Below the pieces are notes generated by a model. That model searched no databases and had not been told where the DNA came from. It saw only the letters and a list, made by a program, of their open reading frames with translations. A DNA stretch of 64,000 nucleotides from Emcibacteraceae bacterium (GTDB lineage: Bacteria > Pseudomonadota > Alphaproteobacteria > Sphingomonadales > Emcibacteraceae), in NCBI GenBank assembly GCA_041396985.1, contig JAWKXO010000005.1, positions 1 through 64,000 on the forward strand, written 5' to 3'. Below are positions 17,643 through 26,919 of the stretch, piece after piece (the stretch's first letter is position 1; the number at the start of each line of letters is the position of its first letter). The translations under genes were made by a program, and so were the position numbers.

Positions 17643-18611
17643 CTAATTTAATCTGTTAGCCATCTCAGTGGCTGTAGCATTGTAGTAAGTCATTAATGAT
17701 CTTGGGTCTGTATGCCCCACCATTCTAGCAAGGTCGAGCATATCTAATTTTCTTGCAAGCCTGGTAATCGCTTCATGGCGGGTATCGTGAAATGTGAAAT
17801 CATTCACTCCGGCCATCGTTACTGCATGGCGGAAAATTGTGCCACAAGAATATTGGGGGAAGGGGAAGGGCTTCCGGTCCTGATCCAGCTTTTTAAATAA
17901 TTCGATGGCCCGTTCCGTCAATGGCACATCTCTGGCCTTTCCATTTTTTGTTTTAGGCAGATGAACATATTTCTGGTCAAGGTGAATATGGCTCCAATCC
18001 AATCCCCAGATTTCACCTTGGCGCATGGCTGTCTCAATAGCAAGCAGGAAAGCCACAGCGATGTAATCACGCTGAGAGGTCACTGGTTGATCTTCCTCAT
18101 AATGTAAAGCTGATAGGATCGCATTGATTTCGTCCTGACTACATCGGCGAACACGCGCCGGATCAGCCCTAGGTCTGGTTGTGTCTTTCAATGGATTGTT
18201 ATCAATCCAATTCCATACCTTACGGCATCGTTCTAGCACAGGATTAAGAGCAGAAATTTCACGAAGCACTGAGTTAGGTTTCACTTCGATCAGTCTGGCA
18301 TCTATCCAATCCTGAAGTGTTTGTGTTGTTAGGTTTGATAATAGCTTTTCAGCAAAAGGATGTCGGGCTATTTTTTTTAGTAGTAATACCTCTTTGTCTT
18401 TTGAGGCCACTTCATCTGCATATCTGATTAAAGCATCTTTTAATGTTTTTCCTGTGACAGTTTCTGCTTTACCCCCTAAAATTTTTGCCTCTTCCAGTGA
18501 TGCCCAGACCATTAATTCACGTTTATTGTCTAATGATTTGGATTTTCTCACACCTTTCATCTTCACTTCGGCATACCATTTGCCGGACTTTAATCTTCTG
18601 AAAGTTGCCAT
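17643..18611 (-). CDS. int: Tyrosine recombinase / phage-type integrase of the genomic island
   Basis: The 322-aa enzyme has an N-terminal arm-binding part, a SAM-like core-binding domain (about 55-140) and a catalytic domain with all the usual residues. These are Arg197 in TAMRQGEI, Lys in TKNGKARDVPL at 221-231, HxxR at 275-278 (FHDTRHE), His300 in MVGH, and the Tyr nucleophile at 309 or 310 in MTYYNA. It would integrate and excise the element at the tRNA-Asn gene, whose 3' end lies 176 bases upstream of its start. The gene is transcribed leftward, away from the tRNA, as is usual for this class. Nothing suggests inactivation. Confidence 0.95.
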   Translation of the reverse strand: MATFRRLKSGKWYAEVKMKGVRKSKSLDNKRELMVWASLEEAKILGGKAETVTGKTLKDALIRYADEVASKDKEVLLLKKIARHPFAEKLLSNLTTQTLQDWIDARLIEVKPNSVLREISALNPVLERCRKVWNWIDNNPLKDTTRPRADPARVRRCSQDEINAILSALHYEEDQPVTSQRDYIAVAFLLAIETAMRQGEIWGLDWSHIHLDQKYVHLPKTKNGKARDVPLTERAIELFKKLDQDRKPFPFPQYSCGTIFRHAVTMAGVNDFTFHDTRHEAITRLARKLDMLDLARMVGHTDPRSLMTYYNATATEMANRLN

Positions 18612-18786
18612 ATACCCATTCCATTTTATTAAATATACGTCCGTTTATACGTCCAATGTACGTCTTTTTGTACGGAAAATAACGGAAAATAACAAGAATA
18701 AATTTTTTGATAAATACAGGCGTGAAGCCTAAATTGTTGATTTTATTGGGTTTTTGTGGAAAAAATAATTTCTGGAAAATTAGTAG

Positions 18787-18815
18787 TGGCTCCCCGAGCA
18801 GGACTCGAACCTGCG
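18787..18815 (-). other. Inferred right attachment site (3' end of tRNA-Asn)
   Basis: Tyrosine recombinases of this type usually use the T-arm and acceptor end of a tRNA. The integrase lies immediately beyond that end. No second copy of this segment is seen to the left, so the opposite end of the island would be outside the window. The exact core cannot be defined from one end. Confidence 0.5.
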
Positions 18816-18862
18816 ACAAATAGATTAACAGTCTACTGCTCTACCAACTGAGCTATCGGGGA
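18787..18862 (-). tRNA. tRNA-Asn(GTT)
   Basis: The minus strand folds into a full cloverleaf: acceptor TCCCCGA/TCGGGGA, D-arm GCTC/GAGC, anticodon loop CTGTTAA with GTT at 34-36, T-arm GCAGG-TTCGAGT-CCTGC, and an encoded CCA end. It remains intact despite lying at the edge of the integrated element. Confidence 0.97.
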
Positions 18863-19096
18863 TCATCAATCACTTTCGGGCGTGATGACGCCGTTTTGGT
18901 TGGCATGTTATACAGCCCCTTATTTCGCTTGCCAACAGAAAAATTCACTTTTTTTAGACATAGATGAAATTAGATTTATTTTTTAGATATTTTTTACATT
19001 CTGGGCCTATAGTTGTAATCGGTTTGAGGGATTTGGGCCAGATTTTTGAATGATAACAGCTATTTCTAATGTGTATGGATTTTTTAAAGTAGAATT

Positions 19097-19909
19097 ATGT
19101 TAAAAAAGATAAAAAGTTTTTTTGAAGTTAAACCAAAAGAGCAAAAACGTGTCCGCAAGTCTTTTGCCAGGGTTGAAGAGGTGAAAAATACGGAGCCGGG
19201 CGATCAGGAAATCACAAAAGATGACATCCGGCGCGGAAAAGAGCTTTTTTGGGGCAGGTACCCGCATTATCCGGAAATGAGCACGGTTTACCGCAAACTG
19301 TTTCAGAAATTTGAAATTGATAACAGCAAAAGAATTAAAGTTTACGACTCTCTTTGCGGTTCAGACATGTGTCATATTGCCTCTGGCAGTGGCCCGATGG
19401 TTGATTATTTTTGTGATAATGATCATGCACCATTGGTGGTGCAGCAGATAAAGAAACTTGGTCTATCAGATAAAATTGACCGGCTTGTGAGTTATGAAAT
19501 GGGCAAAATATATTTTGCTCATGTCTTTTCGTTTTATCCCAAACTTGATCATGAAGATGCCATTGACTGGCAGAGGCTTGATGATTGTACGGTGCCGTCC
19601 GGCTATGTGTTTCTGCCAAAACTGGTCACCAACCCCAAAGACCAGAAAAAGAAACCGTCAAAGAAGCTGGCGGATAATATTGCCTTTTATTTTTATATTG
19701 AACTTGATCATACCATGCACTGGATTTCTGTTTTAAACCGGAAAATAGAAATATTGCAGAAAGAAACACCGCCGGGCCTTGAAACGGCCAATCAGAATGT
19801 CATAAAAATTTTCCGTGGCGAGGTGAGCAAATGGGCATCGCTCTTAAAACAGTTAAAATCAGACGAAATCAGGATCGTCACCAATATTTATAAGCATGAT
19901 GATGAATAG
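19097..19909 (+). CDS. Unknown 270-aa soluble protein
   Basis: The product has a basic N-terminal 20 residues (KKIKSFFEVKPKEQKRVRK), then a mixed alpha/beta body, with no signal peptide or membrane segment. Notable segments are ELFWGRYPHYPEMSTVYRKL and YDSLCGSDMCHIASGSGPMV, which has two Cys and Gly/Ser turns, and a C-terminal FYFYIELDHTMHWISVLNRK. It is the first gene outside the island and reads away from the tRNA. I do not recognise the family. Codon use looks like the chromosomal genes rather than the AT-rich island. Confidence 0.7.
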   Translation: MLKKIKSFFEVKPKEQKRVRKSFARVEEVKNTEPGDQEITKDDIRRGKELFWGRYPHYPEMSTVYRKLFQKFEIDNSKRIKVYDSLCGSDMCHIASGSGPMVDYFCDNDHAPLVVQQIKKLGLSDKIDRLVSYEMGKIYFAHVFSFYPKLDHEDAIDWQRLDDCTVPSGYVFLPKLVTNPKDQKKKPSKKLADNIAFYFYIELDHTMHWISVLNRKIEILQKETPPGLETANQNVIKIFRGEVSKWASLLKQLKSDEIRIVTNIYKHDDE

Positions 19910-19931
19910 GGGGCTGAACATCGTTTTCTAA

Positions 19932-20663
19932 TCAGGCGAGGGCCTCATTCAGCCGCTTTTCCGCAGAATTCCAGTCGATATAATCAAAGAATTTGGTGAT
20001 ATAGGCGCCCTTATTATTCTGATAATCCAGATAATAGCTATGTTCATACATATCGAGGACGATAATCGGCACCGCGTTCCAGAAAACACCGTTTGAATGG
20101 CTGTCCGAAACCACATTATAGAGCTTACCACTTATTTTATGGTGGCAAAGCACGGCCCAGCCGGTGGCACTTCCAGCGGCAGCAGCAAAATCATTCTGCC
20201 ATTTATCAAGGGATCCGGAGCGCGCTTTGAGCGCAGATTGTAAGTTAGAACCGGGGGCTGAACTGTCCGCGGTCATCCCGTCAAAAAATATTTCATGCAG
20301 CAATGCGCTGTCGCCTTTATCGGTGCGGGCGCGCTGCATGGTGGCATAGGCATTGGCATCGCGTTTACCGCTCTCCAGCATTTCATTAATCTGCCGGTCA
20401 AGGTCCAGATGGCCATTAAGAGCACCGCCATAATGCTTTTCATAATGCGGGGCGATCTGCGCGGCGGAAAGAAAGCCTGGAAGCACGCTATAGCGCATCG
20501 GTTTCATTTTACCGGTCTTAAGGCCGCTCAGCGCGTCCATGGATGGCATCTGCGCATTCGCTCTCGATGGGATTGCACCAGCCGACATTGCGGAAGCGGC
20601 GGTTGCCGCGGCTAAATTCAAAAATTTTCTTTTGCTGATACTCTGAGTATTTTTATTTATCAT
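19932..20663 (-). CDS. Exported Fe/Mn superoxide dismutase
   Basis: The 243-aa product has an export signal at residues 1-38 (SKRKFLNLAAATAASAMSAG... up to ANA). It resembles a Tat signal but has Lys-Arg in place of the usual Arg-Arg. The mature part is an Fe/Mn SOD: HYEKHYGGALNGH, then LLHEIFFDG, and LDMYEHSYYLDYQNNKGAYI with the Asp and His ligands. The usual Trp of DxWEH is Tyr here, and the second-helix motif is altered, so metal preference is unclear. It would convert superoxide to peroxide in the periplasm. AGGAGC precedes the ATG. It converges on the unknown gene upstream with a 22-base gap. Confidence 0.85.
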   Translation of the reverse strand: MINKNTQSISKRKFLNLAAATAASAMSAGAIPSRANAQMPSMDALSGLKTGKMKPMRYSVLPGFLSAAQIAPHYEKHYGGALNGHLDLDRQINEMLESGKRDANAYATMQRARTDKGDSALLHEIFFDGMTADSSAPGSNLQSALKARSGSLDKWQNDFAAAAGSATGWAVLCHHKISGKLYNVVSDSHSNGVFWNAVPIIVLDMYEHSYYLDYQNNKGAYITKFFDYIDWNSAEKRLNEALA

Positions 20664-20850
20664 GATAAAGCTCCTGTGGCTTTGGGGGGGGATATCAGAT
20701 TATACATCACAGTAATGGATTAAGCCACAGCCCAAATATAGATATAAAAATTTACCATAATATATATTATGCGAATAATATATTGAGCTAAGGTATTGAA
20801 TTAAAGTGGTTTCTTAAATCCCCCTATTTATATGATCTGGATAAATAGCT

Positions 20851-21075
20851 TCACTCATAATCATGTTTGAGTTTGTGGCTGTCGGTTTGGGTTTTTGAGT
20901 GACGTTTGATCCAGACATAGCGTTTCTTCCAGAGCCCACAGACGCGCTTTTTCTTTTTCTCTTCAGCGGAAATCTGTCTGCCGAAGCATTTACCGTTTTT
21001 AAGTCTGATGCAGTTTGAGCATTTTACGCCAATTCGGCCATTTATATAGCCAAGTAAGGCCAATAGTGATTGCAT
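20851..21075 (-). CDS. Small Cys-rich hypothetical protein
   Basis: The ATG at 21075 is preceded by AGGGGAGAG, a strong ribosome binding site. The 74-aa product has CSNCIRLKNGKC followed by a fourth Cys in KRVCGLWKK, a spacing compatible with a small zinc-binding knuckle. The C-terminal part is very basic and hydrophilic. A role with nucleic acid is possible but is a guess. It has its own transcription unit. Confidence 0.55.
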   Translation of the reverse strand: MQSLLALLGYINGRIGVKCSNCIRLKNGKCFGRQISAEEKKKKRVCGLWKKRYVWIKRHSKTQTDSHKLKHDYE

Positions 21076-21281
21076 CACTCTCCCCTTGCGTTACGATTTT
21101 ATCTATAACACAAAAGAACGGCGTAATACATGGTTAATATAGCTATTAAGTTATCGCAGGCATCCAGAAAAGGACAAGCAGACCTTCAACAATAAAATCA
21201 TCCGGTCTGCCTGTTTGGTGTGTAAATATAAAAACAAAATGCTTTTATATATCAATGAATAATATTATTTACTTAAAGTAA

Positions 21282-21689
21282 TTACTTAAGTGGTGAAAAC
21301 CCGGTTGGGCTTAAAAAAACGACGACAGGCGCTGAATCTAGCAGCTGTCCGTCCATATTTTTACTTTCCTCCGCCACTTTTTTCCATTCGGGATCATCAA
21401 AAAATCCTTTCCAGGATTGAGCGGCGCTTTCCCGGCTTTTATGTTTAAGCATATAAGTCAGGGTATTTGGCTGGTCCATTGATACCCAGTATCCGACGGA
21501 TTCCATGCCATGCTTGTTAAAAAGGGCCACTTCATAGTCCTTAAAGCGTGTCAGCAGCGGTTCAAGCTTGCCTTCATGGGTATGATAGGTGCGAAGTTCA
21601 TAAACGCCGCCCATATCCTGCGCCTGTACCGAAGAAATTTGGAAAGTCGTTATTATGGCAAATGCACTGAGTAATTTTATTAGTTTCAT
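21282..21689 (-). CDS. Exported NIPSNAP-family protein
   Basis: The 135-aa product has a cleavable signal peptide (residues 1-23, ending SVQA). It then follows the NIPSNAP pattern: YELRTYHTHEGKLEPLLTRF, then FNKHGMESVGYWVSMDQPNTLTYML and SAAQSWKGFFDDPEWKKV. This ferredoxin-like small fold often dimerises; no enzymatic activity is firmly assigned. It lies 15 bases after the CocE-type hydrolase and is co-transcribed with it, so both are probably secreted and may act on the same compounds. Confidence 0.85.
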   Translation of the reverse strand: MKLIKLLSAFAIITTFQISSVQAQDMGGVYELRTYHTHEGKLEPLLTRFKDYEVALFNKHGMESVGYWVSMDQPNTLTYMLKHKSRESAAQSWKGFFDDPEWKKVAEESKNMDGQLLDSAPVVVFLSPTGFSPLK

Positions 21690-21704
21690 GGGTTAGTCCC
21701 TCCT

Positions 21705-23582
21705 CTAATTTGGAATTCGTCCAATTGTCACACTGGACGGATAATCGCTTGAATGAAGTATTTTATGGGTTGCCTTGATATAATCCTCGTCCTTGGCCTG
21801 ATAAATATTCATAAATTTCTGCGGGTTTCGGTCCGCCAGCGGAAACCATGAGCTTTGGATTTGGATCATGACCCGGTGGCCCTGTTTGAAAGTGTGTGAA
21901 ATATCGGGCATTTTATATTTAATATTGGTGACTTCACCGGGCACAAAAGCTTCCGGTTTATCAAAGCCGTTTCTGTATTTCCCGCGGAAAATATCACCGC
22001 GGACCATCATCTGATAACCGCCCATCGGAACGTCCATATATTTATTGTCATGTTCCGGGAAATCATCCGGGAACACATCAATGACTTTAACCACGAAATC
22101 GGCGTCCGTGCCTGTTGTTGTGACAAAAAGATCGGCATAAACCGGGCCGCTGAGCACCATATCTTCGGTCAGTATATCGGACTGATAAACCATCACATCG
22201 GGACGCCCGGCGACAAAGCGCTGATCTTCGACCATATATTCCCGTGAGCGGCCATTGGTAATGGCGCGGGTATAGGGCACAGGATTGGCCGGGTCACTGA
22301 CATACTCATCCGCCCCGTCTGTGGCCGGTTTCATATTGGTCAGGCCGCCTTTATTCTGCAGGTAAAAGGTCAGTGGTTTGGCTTCCTTGGGTGGCCACTG
22401 GTCATGTTTACGCCATTCATTTTCCCCGCTGTAAAAGGCCAGCACTTCCGGCAGATTGGCGTCGCCCTCCCCCTTCAGATACTGATTGAAGAATTTAAGG
22501 TCGATATTTTCCTTGTAATAAGAGGATGTTTTGACATCAAACGGCACATTGCCAAGGAAATTACCGTCCGAGCGGACCCAGCCACCATGAAACCAGGGGC
22601 CGCGCACAAGTGTATTGGTGGTTTTCGGGTTCTTTTCCTCAATCGAATGATAAATGGTTGTGCCGCCGTAGCTGTCTTCAGCGTCAAAAGAGCCGATAAC
22701 GGTCATGACATTGGCGGTAATATTATGAAGATGCGGGGCTATCGCCCGACTTTTCCAGTAGTCATCATAATCGCTATGGGCCATCAGATCGTTCCAGAAC
22801 GGGCTTTCCCCATGGAAAATTTTGTCATTGACGTTGGAAAGCGCGCCGAGTTCGAGGAAGAAACGATAACTGTCGTCATATGAAAATTCAAAGCGGTCCC
22901 GTTTGCTTTCCTTGGTCGGGTTTTTTGGACCCTGGTCAAAGCCTCGGAAAAACCGGAAAGCATCAAGCAGGAAAAAAGCACCATTATGGTGGAAATCATC
23001 ACCGATGAAAATATCGCCCATCGGGGCCTGCGGCGATGCGGCTTTAATGGCGGGATGGGTATCGATAATACTGGCGGCTGTATAAAATCCGGGATAGGAA
23101 ATACCGAAAATGCCGACCTTTCCATTATGGTTTTTGACATTTTTAAGCAGCCATTCAACTGTATCATAAGTATCCGAGCTTTCATCATTCTCGGTACCCT
23201 TCTTATTGTCATTATGGGGCGTCATAACCCTATGATCGCCTTCGGACATATTTTTGCCGCGGACATCCTGATAAACGAAAATATACCCGTCCTTGGCAAA
23301 GCGATTGTCCCCGCCATTGGGGCCAAGATAATCCGGATAGTTATTTACCCCGTATGGGGCCAGCGAATATGGCGTCCTTTTCATCAGGATCGGATATTTT
23401 TTGCTGTCATCCTTTGGCGTATAAATGGATGTAAAAAGCCGTGTGCCATCACGCATGGGAATATAATATTCCTGTTTGGTGTAATTGGCTTTAAGATCGT
23501 AACCGCCGTCAGAGGCGGCAGCAATATTGATATTCAGCGTCGCAACGGCAAAAAGAATGAACAGTCTAAAATATTTTGGCAT
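21705..23582 (-). CDS. Exported CocE/NonD-family hydrolase (S15-type)
   Basis: The 625-aa product has a signal peptide (1-23, LFILFAVATLNINIAAA). It continues with the CocE/X-Pro dipeptidyl-peptidase layout: YYIPMRDGTRLFTSIYTPKD, then the nucleophile elbow GISYPGF at about 160-166, a cap region, the catalytic Asp/His part (GSFDAEDSYGG and RGPWFHGGW), and a C-terminal jelly-roll starting near YQSDILTEDMVLSGPV. It probably cleaves acyl or peptide esters in the periplasm; the substrate is unknown. It is first in a two-gene unit with the NIPSNAP protein. Confidence 0.9.
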   Translation of the reverse strand: MPKYFRLFILFAVATLNINIAAASDGGYDLKANYTKQEYYIPMRDGTRLFTSIYTPKDDSKKYPILMKRTPYSLAPYGVNNYPDYLGPNGGDNRFAKDGYIFVYQDVRGKNMSEGDHRVMTPHNDNKKGTENDESSDTYDTVEWLLKNVKNHNGKVGIFGISYPGFYTAASIIDTHPAIKAASPQAPMGDIFIGDDFHHNGAFFLLDAFRFFRGFDQGPKNPTKESKRDRFEFSYDDSYRFFLELGALSNVNDKIFHGESPFWNDLMAHSDYDDYWKSRAIAPHLHNITANVMTVIGSFDAEDSYGGTTIYHSIEEKNPKTTNTLVRGPWFHGGWVRSDGNFLGNVPFDVKTSSYYKENIDLKFFNQYLKGEGDANLPEVLAFYSGENEWRKHDQWPPKEAKPLTFYLQNKGGLTNMKPATDGADEYVSDPANPVPYTRAITNGRSREYMVEDQRFVAGRPDVMVYQSDILTEDMVLSGPVYADLFVTTTGTDADFVVKVIDVFPDDFPEHDNKYMDVPMGGYQMMVRGDIFRGKYRNGFDKPEAFVPGEVTNIKYKMPDISHTFKQGHRVMIQIQSSWFPLADRNPQKFMNIYQAKDEDYIKATHKILHSSDYPSSVTIGRIPN

Positions 23583-23610
23583 TTCCGCCCCCTACTGATT
23601 GAAAATAAAT

Positions 23611-23635
23611 AACCCCACACTTTTGATGTGGGGTT
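23611..23635 (-). terminator. Rho-independent-type terminator of the 23648 symporter
   Basis: AACCCCACA (23611-23619) pairs perfectly with TGTGGGGTT (23627-23635) around a 7-base loop. On the minus strand it follows the symporter stop by 12 bases and continues ATTTATTTTC, a U-rich run. It separates the symporter from the CocE-type gene. Confidence 0.8.
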
Positions 23636-23647
23636 CTTGTTTTTTTA

Positions 23648-24892
23648 TTATACGTTTGGATCGCGTCTGAATTCTGCCCGGTCGATTTCCCCTTCCCAGG
23701 TGGCGACGGCGGTACAGACGGCCAGATCCCCTGTCACATTCACGGTTGTGCGGATCATATCCAGCGGCCGGTCAAACGGCAGCAGGAAGCCGACAACGAT
23801 TGCCGTCTGATCGGCAGAAATTCCCATCACGCCGAGCACCCCGGCCAGCAGGAAAAGACTGGCTGACGGCACTGCAGCCGTACCGATCGACGCAATGGTG
23901 GTCGTAAGCGCTATCAGCGCATAATCAACCAGATGCAGCTCAATGCCGAAAGACTGTGCCGTAAAGACGGCAACAACACCGACATAAATGGCGGTGCCGT
24001 CCATATTGATGGTAGCCCCAAGCGGAATAACCGATGAGGAAACGGATGGTTTAATGCCCAGGTTATCTTCGGCAACGGCAATAGTTACCGGCATGGTCGC
24101 ACTGCTTGATGATGTGGAAAAGGCAACCAGTTGGGCATCAATAATGTCTTTAAAGAACCTTATTGCCGGAAGCCCGAGCACAAAGCGGATCAACCCGCCG
24201 TGGGTGAGCAGCACATGAAGCAGACAGCCGGCAATGATTGTTGCCGCCAGTGGCAGCACATCAAGCAGGGCTGATGCCCCCTTGGTGCCTGCAACGGCAG
24301 CGATCAGGGCAAAAACACCAAATGGGGCCACTTCCATGATTAAATGGGTAATTTTCAGGACAACCTCGGCCGCACTATCCATAACGGCGGCAACCGGTTT
24401 TGCTTTTTCTTCGGCCAACATAATGCCCACGCCAAATATCAGGGCAAAGAAAATAACGGCCAAAATATCCCCGTCCGCAAGCGCGGCAACCGGGTTGGCG
24501 GGAATGATATTCATCATCCGCTCGCCAAGCGGAATGGCCGCTTCCAGATGCTGTGGCTCACCGCCGGTGATGGAAACACCATTGCCCGGTTGAATAATAG
24601 CGGCAAGGATTAGACCGATGGTAATGGCAATCGCCGTGGTGCCGAGATAGAGTGCCATCGTCTTAATCCCGATTGAGCCGAGCTTTTTAGGGCTGCCCAT
24701 GGCAACAACACCGGAAACAAGGGTCACAAAAATGAGTGGAACAACAATCATTCTGATTAGTTTTATGAAAACATCGCCTATCCATTTGATGTTTTCAGCT
24801 GCGTCACCAATAAGGGTTCCAACAATCACACCCAGGATGAGCGCGATAAGAATTCTTTTCCAAAGTTTGGTTTCAAACCACTTTCTTAACAT
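23648..24892 (-). CDS. Dicarboxylate/amino acid:cation symporter (DAACS/SDF family)
   Basis: The 414-aa membrane protein has the eight-helix SDF layout. It shows the Ser-rich re-entrant loop STSSSSATMPVTIAVAEDNLG, the NMDGTAIY motif (INMDGTAIYVGVVAVFTAQ), and the second re-entrant tip with GTAAVPSASLF. A conserved Asp/Asn-rich last helix reads DRPLDMIRTTVNVTGDLAVC. It would take up C4-dicarboxylates, glutamate or neutral amino acids with sodium ions or protons; the substrate cannot be fixed. A second family member lies just upstream on the same strand. Confidence 0.92.
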   Translation of the reverse strand: MLRKWFETKLWKRILIALILGVIVGTLIGDAAENIKWIGDVFIKLIRMIVVPLIFVTLVSGVVAMGSPKKLGSIGIKTMALYLGTTAIAITIGLILAAIIQPGNGVSITGGEPQHLEAAIPLGERMMNIIPANPVAALADGDILAVIFFALIFGVGIMLAEEKAKPVAAVMDSAAEVVLKITHLIMEVAPFGVFALIAAVAGTKGASALLDVLPLAATIIAGCLLHVLLTHGGLIRFVLGLPAIRFFKDIIDAQLVAFSTSSSSATMPVTIAVAEDNLGIKPSVSSSVIPLGATINMDGTAIYVGVVAVFTAQSFGIELHLVDYALIALTTTIASIGTAAVPSASLFLLAGVLGVMGISADQTAIVVGFLLPFDRPLDMIRTTVNVTGDLAVCTAVATWEGEIDRAEFRRDPNV

Positions 24893-24984
24893 TTCCTGCT
24901 CCGCTATACATTTTTTAATTTTTCTTGATTAAAGACTATATCGTAGAATTTTAAAAGAGCTAATATTTTTTTCTGGCAGCCAAT

Positions 24985-26208
24985 TTAGGCATCAAACCCG
25001 TTAGTCTTTCCAAACATAAGGCGATTAATCAACGCTGCACCGACCAGATCGCCCCATACATTAAGGGTGGTTCTTGCCCTGTCCAGTATCCAGTCAACCG
25101 CCAGGATCAGGCCAAATCCTTCAACCGGAATGCCAACCACGGAAAAGAGCATCAGTGTCATAACATGGCCACCCTGTGGGATACCGGCTGAGCCTATTGC
25201 GGCCATTGCGGCGGTTAGAGCAATAAGAAAATGATCAGCAAAACCAATATCAATATTATAAACCTGCGCGAGAAAAATGGTCGCAACACCCTGATAGACG
25301 GCAGTGCCATTCATATTGACCGTGCTGCCCAGCGGAATGACAAGACGAATGGGTTCCCGCGCCAGACCACTATTTTCGGCGCATTCCATTGATAATGGCA
25401 CGGTTGCTGAGGAACTTGATGTGCTCATCGCCGTAACAAGCGCCGGGATCATGTTACGCAAATAGCTAAGCCCCTGCCTGGCAAATAAATAAAGCAAAAT
25501 AAAAAGCAGTATTGACTGAATGATCAGCCCGATAAGGACGGTTCCCATATAGGCACCAACAGCACTGAAGGTGGCAATGACAGCCGCCCCGCCGCCAGCT
25601 TCGGCGATGGGCGTTGATACCAGTGCAAATACACCGAATGGGGATAAGATCATGACCCATCCGACAATCACCATCATAATATTATTGAGGCTTTCAAAAA
25701 AGTCGGTGACCAGACGGCCCTTTTCGCCAATGACTGTTAAAGCCGCACCGAAAATCATTGAAAAGACGATCAGGGGCAGAATTTCAAAATTGGTGGCAGA
25801 GGCAACAATATTCGGGGAAATAAGCGAAAGCAGCACATCACCCATGCTGACGGACTGATTAATATTAACCTCCGCGGCAGTCGAAGTCAGATGAAAATCA
25901 TGGCCGGGACGTAAAATTTCGGCAAGCACCATGCCGACCGTCGCCGAAACCATCATGGTCACCATGAAATAGATCAGGGTCGCCGATCCCGGTTTCCCAA
26001 GCTTACGGATATCGCCGAGCGAGGCAATACCGGAAATAATGGCGGCAATGATCAGCGGCACCACCACCATTTTAAGAGCATTGAGAAAAAGTGTTCCCAT
26101 CCAGGAAAATTTAAGCGCCACCGGCCCGAAAAACCAGCCGGCGAGGACGCCTAAAATGACGGCAACGACCACGGCATATAAAATAAACAGTGCGTGACGT
26201 TTTGACAC
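24985..26208 (-). CDS. Second dicarboxylate/amino acid:cation symporter (DAACS/SDF family)
   Basis: I place the start at the GTG at 26208, because GGGGAG lies 8 bases before it; the upstream ATG at 26259 has no such site. The product is 407 aa. It carries STSSSSATVPLSMECAENSG, VNMNGTAVYQGVATIFLAQ, GSAGIPQGGHVMT and DRARTTLNVWGDLVGA, the re-entrant loops and the last-helix Asp/Asn that bind cations and substrate. It differs from the neighbouring symporter at many positions, so this is an old duplication or two separate genes rather than a recent copy. It diverges from trpG. Confidence 0.92.
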   Translation of the reverse strand: MSKRHALFILYAVVVAVILGVLAGWFFGPVALKFSWMGTLFLNALKMVVVPLIIAAIISGIASLGDIRKLGKPGSATLIYFMVTMMVSATVGMVLAEILRPGHDFHLTSTAAEVNINQSVSMGDVLLSLISPNIVASATNFEILPLIVFSMIFGAALTVIGEKGRLVTDFFESLNNIMMVIVGWVMILSPFGVFALVSTPIAEAGGGAAVIATFSAVGAYMGTVLIGLIIQSILLFILLYLFARQGLSYLRNMIPALVTAMSTSSSSATVPLSMECAENSGLAREPIRLVIPLGSTVNMNGTAVYQGVATIFLAQVYNIDIGFADHFLIALTAAMAAIGSAGIPQGGHVMTLMLFSVVGIPVEGFGLILAVDWILDRARTTLNVWGDLVGAALINRLMFGKTNGFDA

Positions 26209-26328
26209 AATCTCTCTCCCCTGCACGTATTCATACTGTTTTATTTGGGTTTGGCCCAAATTTATGTTGTACCTTTTGTAGCATCTTTTGTAAAAGGGAT
26301 GGAAATATTATTAAAGGGTAGCTTCCAA

Positions 26329-26919
26329 ATGTTTGTGCTGATCGATAATTATGACAGTTTCACATATAATCTTTATCATTACCTTGGTGAGATCGGCGCG
26401 CGGGTTGAAGTATACCGGAATGATGAAATATCCGTTGAGCAGCTCCGGTCCAAAAATGCGGACGGTATTATCCTTTCCCCCGGCCCCTGTACGCCGGATG
26501 ATGCAGGGATCTGCATGGAAATCATTGAAAAGATGGGGGCAAATACACCGATTATGGGGGTTTGCCTGGGGCATCAGTCCATCGGCCAGGTTTATGGCGG
26601 CAAGGTAATCCGCGCCCCTTACATGATGCATGGCAAGGTCAGTAAAATTTATCATCAGGGAAAAACGCTGTTTAGCGGTCTTGAAAGCCCGTTTGACGCG
26701 ACCCGCTATCATTCGCTGATTGTTGAGCGGGAAAGCCTGCCTGCTGACCTTGAAATCACAGCAGAAACCGATGACGGCATCATTATGGGGCTAAGCCATA
26801 TTAAATATCCGGTTCACGGGGTTCAGTTCCATCCGGAAAGCATCGCATCACAGCATGGTCATGACATTTTGCGAAATTTTATTGAAATAGCTGACAATTT
26901 CAAACGAAAGGCCGCATAA
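26329..26919 (+). CDS. trpG: Anthranilate synthase glutamine amidotransferase subunit
   Basis: The start is taken at the ATG at 26329 (MFVLIDNYDSFTYNLYHYL), where the family begins, rather than 84 bases upstream. The 196-aa protein is a class I amidotransferase: GVCLGHQSIGQ contains the nucleophile Cys, and GVQFHPESIASQHG has the catalytic His and Glu. It supplies ammonia to TrpE for anthranilate; it may also serve aminodeoxychorismate synthesis, as in many bacteria. trpE is not in the window. Its stop overlaps the trpD start by one base. Confidence 0.95.
   Translation: MFVLIDNYDSFTYNLYHYLGEIGARVEVYRNDEISVEQLRSKNADGIILSPGPCTPDDAGICMEIIEKMGANTPIMGVCLGHQSIGQVYGGKVIRAPYMMHGKVSKIYHQGKTLFSGLESPFDATRYHSLIVERESLPADLEITAETDDGIIMGLSHIKYPVHGVQFHPESIASQHGHDILRNFIEIADNFKRKAA

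Noticed and set aside
22404..22883. A 159-residue open frame opposite the CocE-type hydrolase
   Set aside because: It is the complement of a well-supported gene, has no family resemblance and no binding site.
23648..26208. Recent tandem duplication of the symporter genes
   Set aside because: The two proteins share only the family motifs and differ broadly, so a recent duplication is not supported.
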